Shown piece by piece: positions 12,760-24,525 of a stretch of DNA of 64,000 nucleotides. Under the pieces are notes generated by a model, which saw nothing but the letters and a program-made list of their open reading frames with translations, was not told the origin of the DNA and did no database searches. This DNA is from Mytilus californianus. Lineage: Eukaryota > Mollusca > Bivalvia > Mytilida > Mytilidae. Made by a program: the position numbers and the translations under genes. Where the stretch lies: positions 67,550,100 through 67,614,099 of the forward strand of contig NW_026262712.1 in the NCBI RefSeq assembly GCF_021869535.1. The letters run 5' to 3'. Positions within the stretch are counted from its first letter, which is position 1. Each line of letters begins with the position of its first letter.

Positions 12760-13612
12760 AGCGTATGATACGCCCATCGTTTTTTTAAAGAATAAAGTTC
12801 AATAACTTCTGAATGTCATATCAGAAATTTATGAAAAACTAAAGGGAGGTTATCTTAAAAGATATAAAGCAGTCACCAAAGTTTCATGAAAACTGCTCAA
12901 AGCACTTTAAAGATATTGTTCGAAAACTGGAAAATCACCCCTTTTTATGAATAAAATTGCACAATTTAGAAACATAAAATCTAAAATTTATAAAAATCAA
13001 AATGGAGCTTACGTCAATAGATATAAACAATTCACCAAAGTTTCATTAAACTGCTGAAAGCTTTTTTGAGTTATAGTCCGAAAATTGGAAAATCACCCTT
13101 TTTTTAACGAATAAAACGTAAAATCTAAAATTTATAAAAATTGAAAGGGAGCTCATGTCAATAGGTATAAACAATTCACTAAAGCTTCTTGCAAATTGGT
13201 GAAAGTGTTTTTGAGTTTTTGTCCGAAAACTGGAAAATCACCCTTTTTTTTATGAATAAAACCCCATTACTTGGAAACGTAAAATCTAAAATTTATAAAA
13301 AACGAAAGGGAGCTCATGTCAATAGATATAAACAATTCACCAAAGTTTCATTAAACTGCTGAAAGCTTTTTTGAGTTATTGTCCGAAAACTGGAAAATCA
13401 CCCTTTTTTTAACGAATAAAACCCTGTAACTCGGAAACGTAAAATCTAAAATTTATAAAAAACGAAAGGGAACTCACGTCAATAGATATAAACAATTCAC
13501 CAAAGTTTCATGCAAATTGGTTAAAGCATTTTTGAGTTATTGTCCGACATGTTGACGGACGGACGGATGGACACTGGTATACCATAATGCGTCCTGTAAA
13601 TGGACGTATAAA
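12760..13612. mobile_element. Satellite-bearing element with GATACGCCCAT inverted ends
   Basis: The left terminus TGATACGCCCAT (12766-12776 region) pairs with ATGGACGTATA (13600-13610). The interior holds about four units of 150-165 bp with GTCCGAAAACTGGAAAATCA, AATCTAAAATTTATAAAAA, GGGAGCTCATGTCAATAG and AATTCACCAAAGTTTCAT. The right end has GACGGACGGACGGATGGAC then GCGTCCTGTAAATGGACG. A shorter copy is at 28869-29251. Confidence 0.78.
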
Positions 13613-14423
13613 AACTGCATCTTTAGGTTGTATCAAAACTTTCCATGTAAAAACAAACAAATTTTTTTTATTGTCTAAAAAATAACTTTTTACAAAAATA
13701 TATCTTTGACACTAACAACAAAAATGCCTTTAACATTCTCAAAGTCCTAATTATTTATTTTTTTAATAAATTAAACTGTCTCAACAAATTTGCAAATAAA
13801 ATTTCTTTCTCTTCTTGTTAATTTTTTGTTATTTTTTCATAGAAGCAGTTAACATCAGCTACAATGAAGATAGTTTACATAGAAACAGTTAACGTGAGCT
13901 ACTGTGAAGATAATGCCTTCACACAAGTGCAAGTTGATCTGTGATGACTATCAATGTTTGACCTTAGACAGATCAAGATAGCAGGTTATTGTTGAACAAT
14001 CAATGCAGTGGTTATCACTTGTATGATTATGGACCAACACACTGGAAGTTTACTTTTCAATAAAAATCTCTTTTTGAGATAATCAGGACATACAGTAAAT
14101 CATGACTACCCAGAATATTTTCAGTTAAATATTCTTTAAAGTAAAAGACCCATCTCATTTTCAAGAAACAAAAAATTTAATTTTGAGAGCGAGACAGTTG
14201 GTAAATAGGCTTTTATAAGTAAAATAGTTGGTTGAAAACATAGAAAAAACAAAAACACATGCAACAAATGTTTGATATACAAATAAACGGAACAAAAAGT
14301 CATTTAAAAATATCAAAAATCAATCAATAAGAAAATAAAAGGTTTCTGTATAAATATGAAATAAACAGTAAATTACATGCAAAGTACAAATAAAACATGC
14401 AATACTTCATATATGTACCCTGG
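13613..14423. other. AT-rich non-coding stretch with a small tandem duplication
   Basis: Around 13838-13912 a 38-40 base unit (CATAGAA-CAGTTAAC, GAGCTAC, TGAAGATA) is present twice in tandem. No gene seen. Confidence 0.45.
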
Positions 14424-15022
14424 TTTAAGGTAGATCATCGGTATATATTTTTTGAGATAGAATTTTCTTATACTTTGCCAAAATGAAGATTTTACTATGC
14501 TTTTTTCAAAAATATAATAAAAAGTATGGGTCACCGTGCTATTTTTCGAGCTATGAGTCGTTGAAAATTGCCTAAATCTGGTTAGATTGTTCATGAAAAA
14601 ACACATTTGTATGCATAAAAAGAAATCTATGAGATAGAATTTTGAAATAAATTGTGAGAAGATAGGTTTTATAACATGTTTTAAGAAAATAAAAAGAACA
14701 AATGGTGTCACCGAACTTGTTTTCTTGCTACAAGTAAAAATTAAAAATTTCCCTATCAAGCCAGTGTAATTTTTTACTCAAAGAGTTATCTCCCCTTAAA
14801 TGGCTTAGTTGAAAAAAATGATTCCAAAACACAAAATTTAATATTTGTTGGAATATTTTGAATAATACAATAAATCACCAAGTTTTCTTTAAATAAATAA
14901 ACAGTGTGACAAATAAATTGCAAATCTGTCTCCTAATTTGCAGATTTGGGCAAATAACTAGACCGATTGTGTACTGCGATTGTACAATCCAAGATGGCGG
15001 TATACCATGAATCTACCTTAAA
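14424..15022. mobile_element. MITE-like element, about 600 bp, with 20 bp inverted termini
   Basis: TTTAAGGTAGATCATCGGTAT at the left end is matched by an inverted ATACCATGAATCTACCTTAAA at the right end with few mismatches. The interior has two related units (TGAGATAGAATTTT, GTCACCG). The minus-strand 128-codon frame inside it is repeat-derived and not a gene. Confidence 0.72.
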
Positions 15023-17479
15023 GAGTTTTCTACATGTATGCTCATCAGTTGACGGTTGTTACTAAAGGTATTCTTTAAATCAATCTATTCTATCATTTTT
15101 AATTAGACCTTGTACAAAGACCTTTTAATGGGCCATTACAGAACTGTTATACAAAAATGTTTCCATTCATATTATCAAGATGTTTTTTCAGTTAAAACTT
15201 TCCGATATGAAAAGAGTTGAGAACAAACCAGAATATAGTTATTACAATCAAATACTTATATAATGTCAGGTACCCAAATCTTTCATTAGCAAATAATCTA
15301 AAGGACAATTTAATTCCAAAGTATAATTTAATCCTAGCATCTTTGATTTTAGATTCCGAAGGTTAAAAGTTTATATGCTCTTAGTCTTAGTCCTGTTTTA
15401 AGCACAAATAAAACAGGATCCACCTATTTTCGTACTTTAAATCAAATGGATTAAAATGTCCAGGAATCGTTAGTTCTTCCAATCTGATTAAAATACAAAT
15501 CATATGTCGATGCTTTGCTTACAAGGATCTGACAACACTACATTTTACTTCCTTTTCTGATAATTATTACATCCAATGTAATTTCTGCTTGGAATTTTTT
15601 GTGGATATGTATCATTACAACAAATCCTGCAGAACCAGGAAAGGTTTTCAAAGCAGAAAGTTTGACAGTGCATTGTCAGCTCCTTTAAAGCAAAGCTATG
15701 ACACAGGATCCGTATTTCAATCAAATTGGAATTCTAAGTACCTACATCTACGAAAATTTCACCCACATTTAAATAATGTAATATTTTTTTAGAATATTGC
15801 AACAATTTTTTACTTCAGTAATAGAAAGTTTTAAAGATTGATTAATTGTATCTTGCACAATGTCCAGTGGCAAATGTTTCACATATTAAGGACAAAAGGT
15901 ACTGAAGTAAGCACTTATTTAATGACATTTTTTTAATGCTTTCATAAAAATAAGAAAGAATTTGTTCTCACAAGTATTCCAGATTGTAGAAAGTATGTTT
16001 ATCTAGTTTATCTGTATGGTTTGGGTACCACAACATTATAACTCTTTCCCAAAGTGCCATGGTCTGATGTTATTTTTTCTCACTTATTATAAATGTCCTA
16101 AAAATATACAATTGCATAGAAATTGCAATATGAAACAGCCAAATATATGAAGTTGCATGAGATTATAAAATGTGTCAGCCTTCCAATGAAGACAGGTGTC
16201 GTCTGCTGTCTCCATATAAACAAGTCAAAATGGTTAAGTCCATGTTTTGGTAGGTAAACCCCAAATATCACCAAGATCAATAATTCAAATAGCAGGTGCA
16301 CAACTTCATGTTCTGTAGAAGAATGTTTGGTGAAGTTTTGTATTGCTGTTTTCAAGAGTTGCTGATTAGACCGACGACATAAGTGATCATTATGTGTTGT
16401 TACAGTTGAACATTGTCAGACATCCATTAACAACAGCAAAGACACAATTTTTTTTTCTTTTCTAAATCTTGTTATGCCAATATCTCTGAATTTAGATCCA
16501 AAATTGTCATATAAAAAGACATGTTTCATTTAAAATTGTTATTTTTATGATAAAACTATTATGTATTGAAATGCTTTAAAAATTAAAACTTTTTCTATTT
16601 TCTTAAAATTAAAAAAAAACAATTTCACAATCAGTTTTTGCCTTTTTTTTTTAATTACATAATTTTTTTCATTTCTACATGACACTTATCATACATCATT
16701 GAAAAAAATTATTAACAGTCTTATTGCCTATTACCAATTTGATTCCGTTATTACACACTTTTTATACAAGTTATTACCCTATGACTGGTTTTAAACTGGA
16801 CAAAATGTGCTGTTGCCCGTACAAAGCATAATTACTGGTAGATGAAAGTGATATATGTGTGTTAACCAGATTTTAATGAACTATAACTATTGATTTAAAA
16901 GTTTTTATCTTGACAAAATATTAAATGTAAGTAAAAGATATGAAAAAAAACATTAAAAAATGCACAGATAGATGTGCTCTTTTGCCTGCTCTTCATTGGT
17001 AATGAAAATTTATGTCCCTCTAAAGGAAACAACTTGTACATATGAATCTCTAATTACAGGGTCAATTAGGCATAGAATTGACAAACACACTATTGTATTC
17101 AACCTTCAGAAACACTCAGAATGAAGCTGTGCATATGAGATATAATTTAATATAAAAAAGAAAAAAAGATAATGATTCTGGAATTGCCTTGTGTGTAATA
17201 GAAATTCTAAGTATTTTGGACAAAACCAGAATCATCTCATGAGAAAACAAGGATAGAAATTCATCTGTATGAAATAAATAGCTAAAACAAAAAAATTAAA
17301 CAGATTTTAAAAAGTTAAAAAAAACTTCAAAACATGGCAATCAGTGGCATATGTCACCTTTAAACTTCTTAAACCAATCTTGTGTAAAATACAGTAAATT
17401 TCTATCCTATAAATTCAAGTAAAAAGAGTGAAATAAACATTATAACGTGCATAAATAATATATCAAAAGTGTACAGCCA
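15023..17479. other. AT-rich sequence downstream of the short-form stop
   Basis: Would hold the 3' UTR of the short SLC9C form and, for the long form, intron. Around 16170-16430 is a decayed dispersed repeat (GTTTTGGTA-AAACCCCAA ... GAGTTGCTGATTA ... GAACATTGTCAGAC) related to 62195-62400. I could not place a clear polyadenylation site for the proximal end. Confidence 0.4.
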
Positions 17480-17626
17480 CTACATGACAGTATCTTCAGT
17501 AATCTCTTCCTCGATAACTTGCCTGTTAAGGTTTCCGTTCATCATTTCTGGTTTGGGTGTTGGTCGATTTTCTACTTTTGCACCTTTTGATAACAAAATT
17601 CCAAGGCTTCTTGCTGCCTGCACTTT
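17480..17626 (-). CDS. SLC9C1: SLC9C exon w: last coding exon of the short form, with internal GC donor
   Basis: Encodes residues 999-1046 and a TAG stop at 17480-17482. It starts KVQAARSLGILLSKGAKVE and ends EEEITEDTVM, a PDZ-ligand-like C-terminus. The acceptor is AATTTTAG|AAAGTG. Inside the exon, at 17521-17522, CAG|GCAAGT is a perfect match to the GC-AG donor consensus. Splicing there would drop the last 14 codons and join in phase to the exon at 1900-2374. Confidence 0.85.
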   Translation of the reverse strand, partial: KVQAARSLGILLSKGAKVENRPTPKPEMMNGNLNRQVIEEEITEDTVM

Positions 17627-20600
17627 CTAAAATTTGAAATATGAAAATTAATACTCGGTTTTTGGTTTTTATCAGTTACTGTAAGTGATTTCTCACATAC
17701 CAGTAAGTTCAGACAGGTTAAACTGGTATAATTTTGTATTATTTCTAAACATTACATGTACTTTTTTATTATTTATATTTTCTTCAACATACTCTTTATG
17801 TCATATGATCAGACAAGAAATACTTTTAAAAAAATTTTATCAGCAAAGATGTCACACAACACATCATATATATATTCAAATGCAAGAAAATTGAAGCCCT
17901 AAAGCAAATAAGCAAGACAAAATTCTAAAATATGAATCAAGATTTTGTAAATATAAAGGACGTTATTTGAAAAATCATACTGTATGTTTTTAGATTTAAG
18001 GGGCCACTTGGCTGATATGATCCCTGTTGTTTATAATGTGCATTTTCCTATTAAATCTGTAAATAGCTATTCAGACACCAAAAATTCAATTTACTTGCTT
18101 TGACACATCAGAAAAAAATATCAGACACTTATATTACTACATTTGCAGTTAGGCATATTATATAGGAGGAAGTTATAACAAGAATGTACACATTGTCCTG
18201 CCAAGCATACCCTGACTCATAATTAAAAGTATCAGAAAACAGGTAAGAGATGTCTGACAGATCCCAAAAACATTCATACATTACAACTCATCACTGTCAA
18301 GATGATGACCAAATGTTATTATTCTGATCTGTAGCACATTGTTCTGGAGAAACGGGTGTGGTGGAAATATTACCGTAAGTTCATGAAAAATTCACAGTAT
18401 CAGCAAAGAGGAAGTAGGTATCTGACAGATCTGAATAGTGCTCACATGTTAAAATTAATCACAGTTAAACTGCTGATCAAAATGAAGTCATTGTTCAAGA
18501 CAAAAGCATGAAAAACATACTTGTTGGACCAAAGAACTTACAGACAAGGTTAATATAGAATAACCTCCCATCCTCCTACCTTGGGGGTATAAATCGTCCT
18601 ATCACCAGCCCCAATTTTAATGGAAATCAAAGCAAAATCTCATAGAAAGTAAACTTTCAAACAGCCATGGCTTGTCCATTTATTGACTCATTAAATTGTA
18701 AACAACTTTCTACTACATTTAGGATTAATAATTTTTTTTTAATAAACCTAGTATCTCTAGCCTGTGACCTAGAATCCTGACAAAGCTCCTCCGAGAAGTA
18801 TTGGAAAAAAAACTGTTTTTGATTCAGAAACTCCTATTTGTAAACTAATTATAGGGGAAATATACAACATAACACTAATTCTGTATGGTACAATATTATA
18901 TAAAAACATATAGAACTGGTGTTAAGAACATGACACTAGAGGTGTAATACCGCAAAAACAATGGTGTTGCTAGTGGTTGAATGTTGAACAAAACAATTAC
19001 TACACATGCAGTGTTGTGTAAAATAGATTCTACATTTCATTGCAAAATAAATTGTCCCTTGTAAACAGAAATATTTCAGACAAAGAAAGACATCATTCTT
19101 TTTATATATATTGGATTTAGGACACTTGAAATAACTCATTTAATTTTGTTCAATCTACTTTTATGTAAGTTAATTTACATAAACTTTGCAATGAAATGTT
19201 AGTTGAAGTTTTTTCAGGGGTACCAGAAGGGATAGGAAAGCATGCATAAAGAGAAAGACTTTAGCTAATCTGGTAATAATTTTTTGAAAATGATTAATTT
19301 ATCAAAGAATAGAACATTTTTGGTGGTATTACACCTTAAACCTTTCAACAAACAAAACAATAATACAATTAAAATTCAATTCAATTTTACTCAGAACTTA
19401 ACTTACATCAGCAATAAAACCTAAATTTGTTTTCTTTTGCCTTTTTTTCTGTAAGAATTTGATGACAAAATCTTATTACCCAGTATTTACAGTGATGTGC
19501 AGATATTAGCATAGCTAACATTTACTTAATTAAAGTTATTAGTCTTAGTTTTCATATTTGCATTGTATACAAATATCTATCATTTTAAGGAATAATCAGG
19601 AATGAATGTATATCATTCATCCTTTCCTGATATCCTAATGAGGTTAAAGGTTGGGTAATTATTTTTCTGACACACGTACCTGTAAATATAATGAAATCTT
19701 CTATTCTGGAGACTTTTTATAATTAAAAAAAGAAGAAGCAAAAACAAATTAAAAACGAATACTAAGATATATGTTCTGTAATAGTATAAATTCACAGAAC
19801 CATTTTTAAGGGCAACTAACATGTAGTTCACTTTCTTTTACTCTCTTTATAGTTAACAATCACACTGACAGAAATATTTCATTTTAATTCTGAGTTGAAA
19901 ACATTTTTTTTAATCGTTACAACTATGAAAAGAAATGAATTAACAAAAGTGGAAATCCTGAACTCTCTCTGTTCAAGTCCATTAGCCTTAAATTGCAGGT
20001 ATTCTTGTCAGAGAATTGACTAATTTTAGAATGACTATAAATTAGTTATAATATGTTTCTCAGGGAAGGTAAAAATTAAAGAAGATAATTTAATCTGACG
20101 AACACAAATCTAATTTTGGAAATTGGGAATGAAAATTTTAGTCAAATGACATGTAAGAAACAAACAGACAATACATTAGATGATAATCTATGTATTTAAA
20201 ATACTTTATTTATTTCAGATATCAAAAACTTTCATTAGGCCAATAAAAATCAATTGATAGATTTTCATCCCTGCCCGCCCAGATTTTTTATTTAAAAGAA
20301 ATTTAAGATTTCCAGATTTTGTTCATTTCTGTCACGGGTAACCGCCTTTAATTTTGTTTTATTCAAAACTTCCTGAATTGTAAATTTCGGTTTTCGTACT
20401 TCTTCCGAGTAATTTAACCAAAAGATTAAGTCGACATATTCTGCTGCTCTATGATGACAATATTACATGTATCTTCCAAGAATAGAGATTTATTGCGAGA
20501 AAGGCATGAAATATTTGGGTTAAGAGTAATAGGCAGTGTCCAAGAATGCAAATCGCGATATGTCACAAATTTCTGCATTAGAAAACCATGGATTTTTTTA

Positions 20601-23600
20601 TTTATACAATGACTTTGTGTCAGACTGTGAATGAAATCCCAAGGGCAAGAATCGTGAAACACATTAGGACAAACAAGAATGTGTCCATAGTACATGGATG
20701 CCCCACTCGCACAATCATTTTCTATGTCCAGTGGACCGTGAAATTGGGGTCAAAACTCTAATTTGGCATTAAAATTAGAAAGATCATATCATAGGAAACA
20801 TGTGTACTAAGTTTCAAGTTGATTGGACTTCAACTTCATCAAAAACTACATTGAACAAAAACTTTAACCTGAAGCTGGACAGACGGAAGGACTGACGGAC
20901 TAACGAACGAATGGACGCACAGACAGAAAAACATAATGCCCCTCCACTATCGTAGGTGGGGCATAAAAACATGACTGGAATAAAGAAATTTACACAAGCA
21001 CGATCTTGTGCAACTTATGACAGTATATTGAGTACAAAAAGTCGGTAAACGTACAAAATGTTTTATAGCAAGCCCTATATATACCCCTAGGCAGTCGTTT
21101 TTTGTTGACAAACAGCAAACATCCTCTGTCCCCAGCCCCTCAATAGAGTCAATAAACATCTTTTTGGTTAAGTTCATGTTCTACATTGTAATTATATTTG
21201 CACCTTGCATAAGAATCTTAAAAGCATCAACCCTAGTATTTTCAACACAGTTTGAGTTTTCATTTCATTCTGTATTCATAATACTTTTGTTGCATACCAA
21301 TGCATATTCTTCATTTTATAGGCACTACAAACCACAGCCGAGAAAGCAAAATAAATTTGGTGTAGGCTAGGTAGTCTAAAAGAGGGCATTTCTCTGCGTT
21401 TTTGCTATTTACTAAAAATAGGTTTCTAAAGCGGCAATTACATGTAGAACAGTGGTTGCCAATCAGAAATATTATTTAAGAATTTGAAAAATTATGTAGG
21501 ATTCCTTATATATACATGATAGAAGCTATCAATATTACCCTTGCACATGAAGAACACGTCACAAAAGGGTTTCGTAGGAAATAAAAATAAAAAAATAAAA
21601 TCCTCCCACCCGCCCTTTTTTTTTTTCAAAAATCTGGATGAAAATCTACTAATAAGTTTTAGTTGGCCTAACAGGTGTAAGTGCTTTTTTAAGTTATACT
21701 TAATCTTTTTGAAACAATATGCAACCACACATAATAAATTAATTTCAAGCAAAAAGCAGATGAAATCTGACACCATGGAACTATATATATTTTATTTTTA
21801 TAGTTTTTTTTTACATACCTTCCATTTTGATTCAACTGATTGCCGATGTTTTGATGCATGATTGAGACAGAGTTGGCTGATGGAATTACTGAATGCTCCG
21901 TGACCATGTCTTAGCTCATGTGACGATTTGTGGGAAGCGTGTGCAGGTTGACCTGCCTCTGATGGTACTACCAATAGCACTGGTTTTGGACCTTTCTCTG
22001 GCTGTAAAATCAAATATTTCATTAAAGTAAATTATGCCAATTGGTATCACAAAAACTGATTATCTTTGATTGTTGACTTTTACCCATCTCTTGTGTATGG
22101 GGTTTGCTCACTGTTGAAGGCCGTATGGTAACCTATAGTTACTTATATCTGCTTAATTTGGACTCTGTTGGATAGTCGACTCGTCTCATTGGCAATAACA
22201 TCATATCTACTTATTTTACAATGACGTTAAATTTGTTCATTTGCAAAGTGGATCATAAAATTAACAAGGAGTTGAATGTGATATTGTGCAAAGTATACCC
22301 TCTCTTAATTATTAGACATAACATGATCAGTGGGTATCATATATTCAAAGTATTGTTTCTATACATACAATAGGTAATTAGTATCCATGGCTTACTAACA
22401 AATAGTTAACTAAAACTGTATGCACACAGTGCAAGCTAAAATAGCCCAGCTGTAAACCAATGTACAAATTCTTTGGTTTTTGATTTTTTTATACTGACCA
22501 TCAACTGTAACTTAAGTACTGTCCATGGTATATAACAAGGACCAATAAACTGTTCTCTGGTGAAAGCATTCTGTGCAAAGCCTGAAATAGTATAAACTTG
22601 ATAAGAAAGTCTTTTTTAAATTCATAAAAATATAGTTTGTTAATATTCAGTCATTGAATAATAACAAGAGTACACACCCTGAAATGTCTCGCCTGTTTTA
22701 ATTAGGTCTTTCCACTTTTCTGTGGAAAGACCTATTGTATTTGTTCTGATTATTATTATTATTATTTTCTTCCACCAAATGTTTTTATTCTCGCGTAAAA
22801 TTTTTGTTTCGCAAGATGTCGCTTAGATATTTCTTATATAGTATCATACAGTTTATGCGCTTTTTATTTTCACCCATTCTAAGCCGAACAATTTTCTTTG
22901 TAGGAGTTATCTCCCCGAACACTGTTTTCCTTGTGACTGCATCTCCTCCGTAACCGTAAAAGAAAGCGACAAATTTATTTTATAAAATTGCTCGTTATAT
23001 CCTTTGCATGATTTGTCCATTTTTGACGGAAGCGATACGAAGACTCCATATGAGAGTTATTTCCCCTAATGCATTTGAAATAAGTGATATGCATTTGTAA
23101 CTGGTAAACCATAAGTGATAGAGACCTAGGTTCTGTTGATTTGAGGTCCTTGGTCCTAAAGAATAGAAAACTAGGTCAAGGTCAAAGGTCAAGGTCATGT
23201 TGTGATTTTTTACATTAAGTTCATATCGCTTCTTCCTAGAAAGAGTTATAGATATGGACAAAACAATTTAACCAAAAAGTTTGTCGCGACACGTGTTTAC
23301 TAGAAATTTTTTGTCGAAATGGTACGCGTCATTTTATTGCAGGGTCAATGTCCTTGTTATGGTCGAATCAACAAATTACTTATCAAAACTTCAAACTTTG
23401 CAGCTATCATGTTGTAAATGTTTCTTATCTCAATTATCAACCACAGTCTACCACTACACTCCCCCCCCCTTTTTTTTCAACTGATTTTTTTTTTTTTTAA
23501 GTTACCGTATAGCGGGTTATTTTCGCGGGTGTAAAATTTCGCGATTTTCATTAAATAAGGTATACGAAATATTTTGGCGGTTCTTATTTTGGCGAATTAA

Positions 23601-24489
23601 AAACTTTTATCAATACCTTTGCATGTCCACTTTGGAATTAGCGGAATTTGTTTTGGCGATTTTGTTCTTTCCGCGAAAATAAGCAAAAATTTACATCCCG
23701 CGAAAATAACCCGCTATACGGTATCCCATTTCTATGAAAAGAAAATCGCTTTTAGTCCCGTACATTATACTGTAAAATGCTAATCCTTCTTATGTACAAA
23801 TTTCTTTCTGAAATAGAAATCCATCCCTGCAAAAATCTGCTCCAATTCATGTATTTTCTGAAATTAATCGATGAGACACGTGCGGTCCGCTTGATTGCGA
23901 AATTAAAATCAATGTTCCAAGTTCGTAAATATTACTGAAATCCTACAATCAAATTTCTAAACATGCATTAAAATACAAATCTATGCTCCCGTAAACATGT
24001 GTACGTAATATGTATGCATGATCCGACATCAATGACCTGTACAAAATAAAAACAATAGTTATCGTGTTTCTCTGATCAATACACATGTGCTCTGTTCAAC
24101 GGTCTCCCCTGAAAAGATATTAATATTCTAACTCCAGACATATATATTTGAGCGTCACGTGACTTCACAAACACCACCGCGCGCGCGGACCTAAATTTAG
24201 AATAAAACATTCCATATCCAAATAAGGAAAATAAAACTTCCAAGATAAAATTTACTCCGTTTTCCTACAAATTCAATCAAAATGCATACACAACAAATAG
24301 ATGAAAAATGGAAGTCCGAGGTAACATAGAAACTAGAGAAAATTTATAAACGAATGATGCTAGGATCAATTTTTATGAGTACATCTCAGACGTCCATTTG
24401 GCTATGCGGGATGTAAAGGTACGCAGTCACGTTCAGTCAGAATATAGGCGTTATTTAAGTTAGCTGCGTCGCACAGAGAAAGTGCCATG

Positions 24490-24525
<36 letters not shown>

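Noticed and set aside
14373-14759. 128-codon minus-strand frame
   Set aside because: Lies inside an element with inverted termini, has no motif, and its two halves mirror the element's internal repeat.
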